NCBI RefSeq assembly: GCF_021502725.1
Contig: NZ_JAKFFS010000007.1
Location: 124,001 to 188,000, forward strand
Reading direction: 5' to 3'
DNA: 64,000 bases
From: Dyadobacter sp. CY345
GTDB taxonomy: Bacteria; Bacteroidota; Bacteroidia; Cytophagales; Spirosomataceae
In this document: in pieces, positions 35,295 through 43,699 of the stretch
Position numbering within the stretch: position 1 is the stretch's first letter
Layout: each line of letters begins with the position of its first letter
The notes under the pieces: generated by a model
What the model was told of the DNA's origin: nothing
The model's database searches: none
Seen by the model: only the letters and a program-made list of their open reading frames with translations
Translations under genes and position numbers: made by a program

Positions 35295-35876
35295 ATGAGA
35301 CCAGAAAATTTATTGCCGCAGGATGGTGAAGTATATTTTTATCCTCAATTTTTTAGTGAACAGGAAAGTGCTGATTTTTTCAAGACATTGCAGGATACCA
35401 TCAACTGGAAGCAGGAGCCAATAAAAATCATGGGTCGTGAGATTATGCAGCCGAGGCTTACGGCCTGGTACGGTGAGCCAAAAGCCTATCGATATTCAGG
35501 AATTACAATGACGCCACAGCCCTGGACAGAGGAATTAATGACAATCAAATATCGAATTGAAGAAGAGTCCGGCTGCTATTTCACGAATGTTTTGTTGAAT
35601 TATTATCGAAACGGAAATGATAGTATGGGCTGGCACAAAGACAATGAAAAAGAGTTGGGAATAAATCCTGTGATAGGCTCAGTCAGTTTCGGTGTTTCCA
35701 GAAGTTTCAATTTTAAAAATCAATCGGATAAAAATTTGAAAGAAAAACTGGTGCTGACCGACGGAAGTTTTTTGCTTATGGCTGGAAACACGCAGCATCA
35801 TTGGTATCACAGTATACCCAAAGAGCCCAAAATTTCGGGAGCGCGGATCAATTTGACTTTCAGAAAAATTATTTAG
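35295..35876 (+). CDS. alkB: AlkB-type alpha-ketoglutarate-dependent dioxygenase
   Basis: 193 residues, the usual length for ALKBH2/3-like bacterial AlkB. It removes methyl groups from 1-methyladenine and 3-methylcytosine by oxidation with Fe(II) and 2-oxoglutarate. Iron ligands are visible in MGWHKDNEKELG (H-x-D) and NTQHHWYHSIPK (distal His). The 2-oxoglutarate-binding Arg pair is in ARINLTFRKI. FTNVLLNYYRNGNDS precedes the first ligand as in the family. It follows the Ada-like gene by 7 bp and ends 6 bp from the convergent alkA-like gene, forming an alkylation repair group. Confidence 0.93.
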   Translation: MRPENLLPQDGEVYFYPQFFSEQESADFFKTLQDTINWKQEPIKIMGREIMQPRLTAWYGEPKAYRYSGITMTPQPWTEELMTIKYRIEEESGCYFTNVLLNYYRNGNDSMGWHKDNEKELGINPVIGSVSFGVSRSFNFKNQSDKNLKEKLVLTDGSFLLMAGNTQHHWYHSIPKEPKISGARINLTFRKII

Positions 35877-35882
35877 CAAAGA

Positions 35883-36782
35883 TCATTTCTTTGACAGACT
35901 TCTCCATAAATAAAAAACGAGATAACTCTCCCAGCCGGCGTAATGTTCGAAAAACTTCATGACAGGAACTGTATCCTTTTTGTGATCAATGATTTGATGG
36001 TTGAATAAGGCCTGCATTAATCCCGTGTCTCCGTAAGGAATGCTGGTTTGTTCTTTCAGACTTTTCATCAAAGCATAATTGGCGGTCCAGATTCCGATTC
36101 CTCTGATGGATATCAGCGTTTTTTGACGTGAGGCCAGATCAGGTAAGTTTTTTAATAGGCCCTTACTCAGTTTTCCATTTTTAAAGATTTCAGCCAGTCC
36201 GACAATATACTCCGCTTTCTTAGAAGAAAATTGCATCCCTTTCAAATCTTCCGGATCAACTGCTGAAAGTCCTTCAACGCTCGGAAAAATGTGATAAACT
36301 TCATTTTCAAATTCTGTGCGTGTTCCAAATTTTTCTACGAGCCTTCGTTTTAATCTGTAAGCGAAAGTTAGATTTATTTGTTGTCCGATAATACCCCAGC
36401 ACAACGCCTCAAAGAGATCAGGTATGCCAACAAGTCTTAAACCTTCGAAGGATTGCTCCATGTAAGAAAGGCGTTCATCCTCTCTGAGCAGTTCATAAAA
36501 AGGAGAAATATCCCGGTCAATATCCAGCCATTCTTTAACATAAGCGAGCAGTTCAGATTTATCTTCCTCCTGATAGTCACCCCGGAGGATTTTTATCTGC
36601 AAAAAATCGTCCTTTTGTACAATTTCAATCAGAATCGGTTTGTTGTTTATCAGCAGTGCTTTTCTAACTCGATTTTCAAAAACAGTATGGAGGCAATCGT
36701 CAAAATTCCGGTTTAAAAACCATAAGGATTCATTGAAATTGAATGTGGAAGCAATCGGTATCAAAAGAATATTGTCCGGCAT
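35883..36782 (-). CDS. DNA-3-methyladenine glycosylase II family protein (AlkA-like)
   Basis: 299 residues. An N-terminal beta domain (1-95) precedes the HhH-GPD helical domain: LFEALCWGIIGQQINLTFAY, then LISIRGIGIWTANYALMKSL with the helix-hairpin-helix, then PYGDTGLMQALF holding the catalytic D252. It excises alkylated purines by cleaving the glycosidic bond. It converges with alkB with only 6 bp between stops, so the two are under different promoters yet share a repair theme. The N-terminal domain is more divergent than in E. coli AlkA. Confidence 0.9.
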   Translation of the reverse strand: MPDNILLIPIASTFNFNESLWFLNRNFDDCLHTVFENRVRKALLINNKPILIEIVQKDDFLQIKILRGDYQEEDKSELLAYVKEWLDIDRDISPFYELLREDERLSYMEQSFEGLRLVGIPDLFEALCWGIIGQQINLTFAYRLKRRLVEKFGTRTEFENEVYHIFPSVEGLSAVDPEDLKGMQFSSKKAEYIVGLAEIFKNGKLSKGLLKNLPDLASRQKTLISIRGIGIWTANYALMKSLKEQTSIPYGDTGLMQALFNHQIIDHKKDTVPVMKFFEHYAGWESYLVFYLWRSLSKK

Positions 36783-36887
36783 GAGCGGTGTAAAATACGA
36801 GCTAAGTTGAACTCTAAAATTAACTGATTTCTCTTTGATTAATAACCCGAATCTTGCGCTGATAACTCTAAAACTATTTCATCTTAA

Positions 36888-36931
36888 TTGCAAATTTTGC
36901 TCTAAAAAACCGTATCAGGCAAAATTTGCAA
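36888..36931. promoter_or_regulatory. Perfect 13-bp inverted repeat between two minus-strand genes
   Basis: TTGCAAATTTTGC and GCAAAATTTGCAA are exact complements around 18 bases. It follows the stop of the flavin monooxygenase gene by 15 bp and lies 106 bp upstream of the alkA-like start. Without a T run on the minus strand it may be a weak terminator for the first or an operator for the second. Confidence 0.5.
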
Positions 36932-36945
36932 TCTGAACCAAACTC

Positions 36946-37992
36946 TTAGGCTGTTTTTGCCACGACGTTCAGCTCCTTCCTAATGACGGGCGCCACTTTC
37001 GTTCCATATAACTCAATGGCGCGCAATACATTTTTATGGGGAATATATCCTGTTACCAATTGAGCTAAAAAGCGGGTATTGTTGAAGAGTTGGTGTTGGT
37101 AAAGAATTTTGTCAATCACTTGTTGTTCGTTTCCAACCATAAGTGGACCGTCGCTTCGCATATATTCAAACTGGGGACGGCTCAAAGGTGACCAACCTCT
37201 TTCGCGGCCAACACGATTCATCAAAATTTCATAAGAAGGATAAAATTCTTCGACAGCACGTTGCTCGTTATCAGCCACGTAAAATTGTGAACTGATCGCT
37301 AATTGTAACTTGCTGACGTCATGACCGGCATTTTTTGCAGTCTCCCTGTAAAGATTCACAAAAGGAACGAACTGGTCAGCTCTGCCGCCTAGTAGCGCAA
37401 CCGTCATCGGAAGATTCAATTTTCCTGCCCGAATCGCAGACGCGGGCGTTCCTCCGACTGCGAGCCATATCGGTAACTTTTCCTGCAAAGGCCTTGGATA
37501 TACCCCTTTGTTATCAATCGGTGCGCGTAATTTACCTTTCCAGGATACCTTCTCGCTTTGATTAATTTTAATGAGCAAATCGAGCTTCTCAGTAAATAAT
37601 TCATCATAATCATTCAGATCATAACCGAAAAGTGGGAACGATTCTATAAAAGAACCGCGGCCTGCCATAATTTCTGCGCGGCCGTCTGACAAGAGGTCAA
37701 CGGTTGCAAAATTTTGGAAAGTCCGGACAGGATCTGCGGAGCTCAGAACAGTCACGGAACTTGATAATTTTATATTTTTGGTAATCGCCGCCGCAGCACC
37801 AAGAATTACCTCTGGTGCTGAAATTACAAAGTCGGGACGGTGATGCTCTCCAAATGCGAAAACGTCGAGACCTACTTCGTCAGCAAGTTTGACTTCCTCT
37901 AATAATTCCTTCATGCGCTGGTGCGCATTGAAAGCTTTTCCGGAAACACCATCTGGTTTTACCTCTCCAAAAGTACTTATACCTAATTCCAT
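36946..37992 (-). CDS. LLM-class (luciferase-like) flavin-dependent oxidoreductase
   Basis: 348 residues. The pattern of F420/FMN luciferase-like monooxygenases is clear: LADEVGLDVFAFGEHHRPDF, VILGAAAAITKNIKLSSSVT, VLSSADPVRTFQNFATVDLL, SDGRAEIMAGRGSF, and LPIWLAVGGTPASAIRAGKL. The EHH and AGRGSF segments bind the flavin in the barrel. The substrate is unknown. The first 11 bases of an inverted repeat overlap its start codon, suggesting control at the leader. Confidence 0.9.
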   Translation of the reverse strand: MELGISTFGEVKPDGVSGKAFNAHQRMKELLEEVKLADEVGLDVFAFGEHHRPDFVISAPEVILGAAAAITKNIKLSSSVTVLSSADPVRTFQNFATVDLLSDGRAEIMAGRGSFIESFPLFGYDLNDYDELFTEKLDLLIKINQSEKVSWKGKLRAPIDNKGVYPRPLQEKLPIWLAVGGTPASAIRAGKLNLPMTVALLGGRADQFVPFVNLYRETAKNAGHDVSKLQLAISSQFYVADNEQRAVEEFYPSYEILMNRVGRERGWSPLSRPQFEYMRSDGPLMVGNEQQVIDKILYQHQLFNNTRFLAQLVTGYIPHKNVLRAIELYGTKVAPVIRKELNVVAKTA

Positions 37993-38058
37993 TGTCGTAA
38001 TAATCGTAAGTGGCAGTCTAAACTTTTGCCAAAATTCAAAATTTCTGTATTACGACAA
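37992..38058 (-). promoter_or_regulatory. 11-bp inverted repeat covering the start of the flavin monooxygenase gene
   Basis: TTGTCGTAATA at 37992-38002 and TATTACGACAA at 38048-38058 are exact complements 45 bases apart. On the minus strand the second arm read ends on the A of the ATG. If the leader is transcribed the stem would hide the ribosome entry site; otherwise it could bind a regulator. Confidence 0.5.
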
Positions 38059-38336
38059 CACAAAGTGTATTATGTCAGTTTAGTTTGAACAGTAAAATTT
38101 TATGAGGGCAGGAAATATTCTGGTATGGTTTGGGAAGAGCATTTGGCGGGAGTTGCTAAAAACGGCTGGCAGATCGGCCTAAATTCAAGATTTGTTATTT
38201 CAAGGAAGAATAATGTGATAGCGAAATGAATTTTGGGGAATATCTGAGAAAGGCAAATTATTGAGGAATTTGATATGGTTTGAATCAAACTCAGAAAGTA
38301 TAGTGTGTGCTAAGTGCTCTGAGTGTTATTGGTCTG
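37993..38336. other. 344-bp intergenic region without a supported gene
   Basis: Apart from the inverted repeat at its left end, it holds only short frames. A 34-codon frame at 38125-38229 on the plus strand starts MVWEEHLAGVAKNG; I cannot match it to a family and it may be chance or a decayed gene. Confidence 0.4.
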
Positions 38337-38531
38337 TTAGCTTAGTGCTTCGGATGTTTTTTTCAGCCTGCCGCCTGGGACAAATTCCCCTTCGATCCAG
38401 CGAACAAAATTTTTCGCATGCGTTAGATAAATGTTAGCTGCAAGTGGCTTCAATTCGGACGACTCAATTTCGGTCATGTACGTTTCGAGGAGCCGATTAA
38501 TTTCGGTAAATGATGTTTCGTCAGTTTTCAT
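38337..38531 (-). CDS. Small helical conserved hypothetical protein (64 aa)
   Basis: 64 residues, two to three helices: FTEINRLLETYMTEIES, LAANIYLTHAKNFVRWIEGE, then FVPGGRLKK. The tail (Y-x-x-H-A-x-N-F-V-R-W-x-x-G-x-F-x-P-G-x-R) is a motif I have seen in small bacterial proteins and at the end of larger ones, and it resembles the helical core-binding fold of tyrosine recombinases, without any catalytic part. It is isolated between gaps of more than 300 bp. Function unknown. Confidence 0.58.
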   Translation of the reverse strand: MKTDETSFTEINRLLETYMTEIESSELKPLAANIYLTHAKNFVRWIEGEFVPGGRLKKTSEALS

Positions 38532-38937
38532 ACGTCTGGGTTAAATAGTTAAAATGGTTACCTGTACTTTATCAAGAATATTGCTGGTTTTGAATTAAGC
38601 GTCAATTTGGATTTTATTTATTTAATTGCCTAACCGTTAAATAACTAGGGTTACTTATTTGCTGGTTTTTTAGCACAATTGAGTCATTCTCGTCAACTTT
38701 CTAAAAGTCGATTTCACAATACTACACACCATTTAGAAGGAATTTTACGTGCAAACCTCCGCTGTGCATAAGTACTATTACGGAAAGGATTTGATTTTTC
38801 GTTTTTAATAATCAGGAGACTTTTTTGCACTTTACTTATAATGATCGAAATTATTATGAAAAGTATATTGTTCTGTTCAGCGTATGAGTTAATTTTAGAC
38901 CGTAATACGGTTTTAGTCGAAAAAATAGTTAAGACCA
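38532..38937. other. 406-bp divergent intergenic region before the TetR gene
   Basis: Very AT-rich, divergent promoters expected. I saw no perfect TAnnTTTG box, no strong hairpin and no convincing frame. Confidence 0.4.
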
Positions 38938-39540
38938 ATGTCAAATAAGGATGAAATAATTAAGGCGAAAATTTTGGAGGGTGCTGACAAGTTATTCCAG
39001 CGATATGGTTTAAATAAGACCACAATGGAAGATATTGCCAAGGATGCCGGGAAGGGGAAAAGCACGCTTTATTATTATTTCAAAAGCAAAGAAGAGATTT
39101 TCGACGCCATTATCGGCCGGGAAAAAGATGAGTTTTTCCAGATGTTAAAAGGCGAAATTTCAAAAGCTCCGACTGCGCTTGAAAAGTTCAAAACGTTTTA
39201 TGTAAAGCGTTTTGAAATGATGAAGAAAATGGCCAATCTATACACCGTTCTGGTGTCGGAAACCAGGGACGCGATGTTTTCGGTTGGAGGAGATTGCACC
39301 TGGCGAAAAAAATATGATGAGAAGGAGATGATTATCCTGAAAAGTATTCTTGAATACGGAATGATCAGCGGAGAGTTTAGGATATTAAGTGAAAACGAAC
39401 TTGAAAAATTAGCGTTTGTCCTGGCCAGTGCTCAAAGGGGAATTGAGTTCGATCTTCTCATGTACGATAAACTGGAAGAAATGCATGACTATCTAAGTTT
39501 GCTTATGGAGCTGATCATGAATGGTATTAAGAAATCATAG
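38938..39540 (+). CDS. TetR/AcrR family transcriptional regulator
   Basis: 200 residues. The HTH at about 12-55 is typical: GADKLFQRYGLNKTTMEDIA, then KDAGKGKSTLYYYFKSKEEI, followed by FDAIIGRE. The C-terminal ligand domain is all helical (YVKRFEMMKKMANLYTVLV, LEKLAFVLASAQRGIEFDLL). Members repress or activate nearby genes until a small ligand, often a lipid or acyl-CoA, binds. The next genes downstream, after 649 bp, form the sphingolipid operon in the same direction, so it could control membrane lipid synthesis. That link is context only. Confidence 0.9.
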   Translation: MSNKDEIIKAKILEGADKLFQRYGLNKTTMEDIAKDAGKGKSTLYYYFKSKEEIFDAIIGREKDEFFQMLKGEISKAPTALEKFKTFYVKRFEMMKKMANLYTVLVSETRDAMFSVGGDCTWRKKYDEKEMIILKSILEYGMISGEFRILSENELEKLAFVLASAQRGIEFDLLMYDKLEEMHDYLSLLMELIMNGIKKS

Positions 39541-40189
39541 TTCGAAGAAGATTCGTCTAAGTTATTTTATAAATTGTCATTTCCGGACAAGGACCGCCAG
39601 CTTTTTTTTACAGGTTTCATTTTTACTTCGAAATTAAATAGATATTAAAATAACCATAATCTAACGTATTAAACGGGTTTAGTAATTTAAATGCGTTTTC
39701 TTTGTCGGTTAATAAATTCTTATTGATTAGTTAATATTGTTTTCAGTGAGAAACGAATTAATTGAAGTATGGAACGTATTAAAATACAATTTATCTATCT
39801 TTGCAGTTACTGTATTATAACACTTCTAAATAGTGATATTTCATAGCAAAAATAATAGGTAATTCCGTGATTATGACTGCTATTTAAGCCAAGTAATGTG
39901 TAAACAGCTATTTATGAAGTCAATGGGAAAGACGATAAATTGTCTTAAAACAATTCGTTAATTTTCCCGGTATTTCAATAAAAACTGTTTTTGTTATAAA
40001 TTTTTTAAATAAATCAATTCAAGTAAAAACCTTTATTGAAGTAAACATGTTAGGTAATGCAGGCGAAACGTTGCGTTAATATTGCCGAAATCTGATAAAA
40101 TTACTTTTTTAATGACGAACATGATACATAACCCGCTTGAACGAGTTGAAAATCTGGAAGTAGGTGCATGTTTCTGACACTAAATATTT
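39541..40189 (+). other. 649-bp intergenic region upstream of the sphingolipid operon
   Basis: A perfect TAnnTTTG box (TATCTTTG) at 39796-39803 would give a leader near 380 bases, but no TTG lies at the right distance. A 21-codon frame at 40112-40177 (MTNMIHNPLERVENLEVG...) ends 12 bases before the serine palmitoyltransferase start; its in-phase position could make it a leader peptide, but it is short and unsupported by homology. No strong terminator was found after the TetR gene. Confidence 0.45.
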
Positions 40190-41395
40190 ATGGGGAATAA
40201 ACTACATGCCCGGGTTTCTGAATTTAGAGACTCGAAGGTAATTAAGGAGAAGGGGCTGTACCCTTATTTTAGACCAATTGAGTCAGGTCAGGATACTGAG
40301 GTAATCATCCACGGCAAAAAGGTGCTGATGTTTGGTTCAAATTCATATCTCGGATTGACGAACCACCCAAAGGTTGTGGAAGCAGCTCGTGAAGCGATCA
40401 CTAAATACGGAACAGGGTGCGCAGGTTCCCGCTTCTTAAATGGTACGCTTGATATCCATGAAGAATTAGAGGAGAAATTGGCAGTATACACTGGCAAAGG
40501 CGCTGCTGTGCTTTTCAGTACAGGTTTTCAGGCTAATTTAGGTGCTTTGTCCTGTATTACAGGCAGAAATGATTATTTGATTCTCGACGACGCCAACCAC
40601 GCATCTATCATCGATGGCAGCCGTTTGTCGTTTTCAAAAGTGGTTAAGTATCAGCATAATAATATGGCCGATCTTAGAAATAAGCTTCGGAATCTTCCTG
40701 AGGATGCCATTAAATTAATAGCGACTGATGGTATCTTTAGTATGGAAGGCGATATCGTGAAACTTCCTGAAATGGTTAAAGTTGCGGAGGAATTCGGGGC
40801 AAATATCATGGTAGATGACGCACACAGTTTGGGTGTTATCGGTACTGACGGTGCCGGAACTGCTTCGCATTTTGGTCTGACTGACAAGGCGGATCTTATT
40901 ATGGGTACATTCAGCAAGTCTTTTGCATCCCTTGGTGGATTTATTGCTGCTGATGCCGAAACGATAGAGTTTTTGAAACACCGTGCCCGCTCATTGATGT
41001 TCAGTGCGAGTATGACGCCTTCGTCAGTTGCAAGCGTTTTGGCTTGTCTTGAAATTGTACAGACTGAACCTGAACATATAGAAAAGCTTTGGGCAAATAC
41101 ACATTATGCCAAGAAATTATTGCTTGAATGCGGATTTGATCTTGGTCGCACCGAAAGTCCTATTTTGCCGATTTATATTCGTGATAACGAAAAGACTTTC
41201 CATATCACAAAACTATTGCAGGAAGACGGTGTATTTGTTAATCCGGTAGTATCGCCAGCTGTTCATACTTCTGACTCATTAATTCGGTTCTCATTGATGG
41301 CTACCCACACTTTTGACCAAATTGAAGAGGCTGTCGATAAAATGGCGAAGGCTTACAAACAAATATATTCGTATCCCGTTACTGAAACCGTATGA
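40190..41395 (+). CDS. spt: Serine palmitoyltransferase
   Basis: 401 residues, PLP-dependent alpha-oxoamine synthase family. It condenses L-serine with an acyl-CoA or acyl-ACP to 3-ketosphinganine, the first step of sphingolipid synthesis. The PLP Lys is K243 in MGTFSKSFASLGG. FGSNSYLGLTNHPKV, GTGCAGSRFLNGTLDIHEEL and MVDDAHSLGVIG are the family marks. SPT is separated from KBL/AONS by the GTFSKSFASLGGF form and by the downstream lipid genes. The stop overlaps the next start by 4 bp (ATGA). Bacterial SPTs are soluble homodimers. Confidence 0.92.
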   Translation: MGNKLHARVSEFRDSKVIKEKGLYPYFRPIESGQDTEVIIHGKKVLMFGSNSYLGLTNHPKVVEAAREAITKYGTGCAGSRFLNGTLDIHEELEEKLAVYTGKGAAVLFSTGFQANLGALSCITGRNDYLILDDANHASIIDGSRLSFSKVVKYQHNNMADLRNKLRNLPEDAIKLIATDGIFSMEGDIVKLPEMVKVAEEFGANIMVDDAHSLGVIGTDGAGTASHFGLTDKADLIMGTFSKSFASLGGFIAADAETIEFLKHRARSLMFSASMTPSSVASVLACLEIVQTEPEHIEKLWANTHYAKKLLLECGFDLGRTESPILPIYIRDNEKTFHITKLLQEDGVFVNPVVSPAVHTSDSLIRFSLMATHTFDQIEEAVDKMAKAYKQIYSYPVTETV

Positions 41396-42516
41396 CCAGA
41401 GTTTTACCCGTTACCTCTAAAAAGGATTTAGACCGGTTCGTTGATTTTCCTCATGACCTATATAAGGACGATGTAAATTACGTACCGGAAATTTTTATCG
41501 GACAAAGAGATCTTCTAACACCTGGTAAACATCCTTTTTACGAACATTCAAAAGCGCAGTTATTTTTGGCTTTTGATGGCGAGAAGATAACGGGACGAAT
41601 TGCTGCGATAAATAATAGAAATCATAACGAATTTATTGGTGCCAAGGACGGTTTTTTTGGCTTTTTCGATTGTATTGACGACCAGGAAACAGCTAATTTG
41701 TTGTTTGAAAGTGCAATTAATTGGTTGAAAAGCGAGGGGCTTAATAGAATACAAGGACCTGCAAATCCTTCCACAAATGACGTTTGTGGAATGTTGGTAG
41801 AGGGTTTCGATATGCCGCCCGTTGCAATGATGCCCTACAATGCTCCGTATTATCTGAGGCTTGTAGAGAATATTGGTTTGAAGAAAAAAACAGATTTGCT
41901 CGCTTATAGAGTAATGCATGAATCTGTAAATGATAAGGCGATCAGAATGTTGGATACGCTTCAAAATCGTTTGCTGGAAAGACATGGAATCGTGATTCGT
42001 AAGGTAAATCTGAAAGATTTCAAAAATGAGGTAGTTAAGATCCGGGAGATATATAACATCGCTTGGGCCGAAAACCTTGGGTTTGTACCAACGACAGAAG
42101 CAGAATTTGAATATTTGGCAAAAGATCTGAAAATGATCCTGAACCCTGATTATTGTCTGCTTGCTGAGAAGGATAATAAGATCGTAGGTTTTATTCTGGC
42201 CATCCCGGATATAAACCAGATTTTGATAAAGATTAAAAAAGGACGATTGCTGCCAACTGGTATCTTCAAACTTCTGTTTTTGAAGAAAAATATTGATATG
42301 TTACGCATACTCACGCTGGGGGTAATTGACGGTTATCGAAAAATGGGTATCGAGGCGTGTTTGTATGGTGGGATCATCAAAAATTCGAAGGGCACTAAAA
42401 TCAAAGGCGGAGAGTGCTCCTGGATGCTGGAAGATAACCACATGATGAACCGTGCACTGGATCAGATGAACGGAGAGCTTTATAAACGTTACCGGCTTTT
42501 TGAAAAGGAAATATGA
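41392..42516 (+). CDS. GNAT-fold acyltransferase-like protein, candidate ceramide-forming N-acyltransferase
   Basis: 374 residues, soluble. DLYKDDVNYVPEIFIGQRDL, LFLAFDGEKITGRIAAINNR, FFGFFDCIDDQETANLLFES, then GPANPSTNDVCGMLVEGFD. The second half has IVGFILAIPDINQILIK and a GNAT-like beta-bulge strand. Stop and start codons overlap by 4 bp with the neighbours on both sides, so it is made together with SPT and the reductase. In Caulobacter the bacterial ceramide synthase bCerS has a GNAT-type fold and sits near spt, and by analogy this is the best candidate here for acylating the sphingoid base. Homology to bCerS is not shown. Confidence 0.68.
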   Translation: MTRVLPVTSKKDLDRFVDFPHDLYKDDVNYVPEIFIGQRDLLTPGKHPFYEHSKAQLFLAFDGEKITGRIAAINNRNHNEFIGAKDGFFGFFDCIDDQETANLLFESAINWLKSEGLNRIQGPANPSTNDVCGMLVEGFDMPPVAMMPYNAPYYLRLVENIGLKKKTDLLAYRVMHESVNDKAIRMLDTLQNRLLERHGIVIRKVNLKDFKNEVVKIREIYNIAWAENLGFVPTTEAEFEYLAKDLKMILNPDYCLLAEKDNKIVGFILAIPDINQILIKIKKGRLLPTGIFKLLFLKKNIDMLRILTLGVIDGYRKMGIEACLYGGIIKNSKGTKIKGGECSWMLEDNHMMNRALDQMNGELYKRYRLFEKEI

Positions 42517-43505
42517 GCGAAAGAATCCTGATAACTGGTGCTAGCGGTTTTATAGGATATCATCTTATAAAAGCTGCAAAAAAGGCGGGCCTGGAAGTCC
42601 ATGCTGCCGTGCGTGCTTCAAGCAAGTTATCACAACTGGATTCTCTTTCTCCAAAATATGTATACCTTGATTTCAGGTCGAAAGATTCGCTTATTAAAAG
42701 TCTGGAAGATGGACAATACGAATACATCGTTCATGCTGCCGGAGCTACGAAAGCAAAAGACGAAATGGAGTATAATCTTATCAATGCTGACTACACCAAA
42801 AATCTGGCGTTAGCAGCGGCGGAAGCAAATATTCCGCTTAAAAAATTTGTATTTTTAAGTAGCCTTGCGGCTCTGGGGCCGTCTGCATATCACGACCATC
42901 ATCTTTTTAAAGAAGACAGAACACCGAATCCGGTAACTGCTTATGGTAAAAGTAAGCTTTTAGCCGAGCAATATTTAAAGGAAATTAATTTACCAAAAGC
43001 TGTGTTGCGACCAACAGCTGTCTACGGGCCGGGAGAAAAAGATCTGTTCATTGTTTTTAAAATGTTGCAGGATGGCCTTGATGCCTACATTGGCGATAGT
43101 CCGCAGCGTTTCAGTTTCGTGTATGTGCAGGACTTAGTAAATGCCACAATGTTGTCATTGAAGGCTGAAAATAATAAGGAGTATACCTATAATATTTCGG
43201 ACGGTAATGTTTACAACCGATATGAACTCGCGGATACTTTTAAGGATCTGACAGGTAAAAAAACGATGCGTTTGCACATTCCCGAAGGTGTAGTGAAAGT
43301 AGTGGCAAATATTCTGGAACTGGCTTATTTAAATTCCAGGAAAATGCCGGTTCTAAATCAGGAAAAGTTGAATGAACTAACGGCGCCAAATTGGGCTTGT
43401 AGTATTGAAGCAGCGAAAAAAGATCTGAATTATCGGCCTGTTTATAATTTGAAAACAGGATTGGCGGAGTCGTTGCCTTGGTATACAGAGAAAAAATGGC
43501 TTTAA
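42513..43505 (+). CDS. NAD(P)-dependent epimerase/dehydratase family protein, CerR-like ceramide reductase candidate
   Basis: 330 residues, extended SDR. The nucleotide site is ILITGASGFIGYHLI (GxxGxxG). The catalytic triad is visible: Ser in FVFLSSLAALG, and Tyr/Lys in VTAYGKSKLLAEQYL. VLRPTAVYGPGEKDLF follows as in NAD-dependent epimerases. In Caulobacter, CerR of this class reduces 3-oxo-ceramide and is encoded with spt. The position directly behind spt and the GNAT gene, with 4-bp overlap, makes the same role likely. It is the last gene before a 194-bp gap. Confidence 0.82.
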   Translation: MSERILITGASGFIGYHLIKAAKKAGLEVHAAVRASSKLSQLDSLSPKYVYLDFRSKDSLIKSLEDGQYEYIVHAAGATKAKDEMEYNLINADYTKNLALAAAEANIPLKKFVFLSSLAALGPSAYHDHHLFKEDRTPNPVTAYGKSKLLAEQYLKEINLPKAVLRPTAVYGPGEKDLFIVFKMLQDGLDAYIGDSPQRFSFVYVQDLVNATMLSLKAENNKEYTYNISDGNVYNRYELADTFKDLTGKKTMRLHIPEGVVKVVANILELAYLNSRKMPVLNQEKLNELTAPNWACSIEAAKKDLNYRPVYNLKTGLAESLPWYTEKKWL

Positions 43506-43560
43506 AATCACCTCTTATTTGAAAATTTATGATTGATCCAGACCAGCACATCAGACCACC

Positions 43561-43603
43561 GGGAATCTAACCCCAATTATGCTTCCCTGACTTGGGGCAT
43601 AAT
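43561..43603. promoter_or_regulatory. Cluster of mutually exclusive hairpins upstream of the PgpA-like gene
   Basis: Three overlapping pairs: GGGAA 43561-43565 with TTCCC 43583-43587; CCCCAA 43571-43576 with TTGGGG 43592-43597; and ATTATGC 43576-43582 with GCATAAT 43597-43603. They cannot all form at once. There is no T run, so this is more like a switch or protein site than a terminator. Confidence 0.4.
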
Positions 43604-43699
43604 GATCATGAAATAGAAAAAAAGGTCAGTGAAAAAAGATTGGTTCGCTTGCTCGTATGAGATGCCGGAACCTTGTAGTGCAGAATTAACCTGAAAATA

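Noticed and set aside
35009..36782. Classical ada operon
   Set aside because: The Ada-like gene has neither the AraC-type HTH nor the alkyltransferase domain, so I did not name it ada.
38100..38288. 62-codon frame on the minus strand in a gene-free gap
   Set aside because: Composition (many Ile, Phe, Pro, Ser) is that of AT-rich noncoding DNA and there is no start context or recognised motif.
40112..40177. 21-codon frame just before spt
   Set aside because: Too short and without homology to be called a gene. I only mention it as a possible leader peptide.
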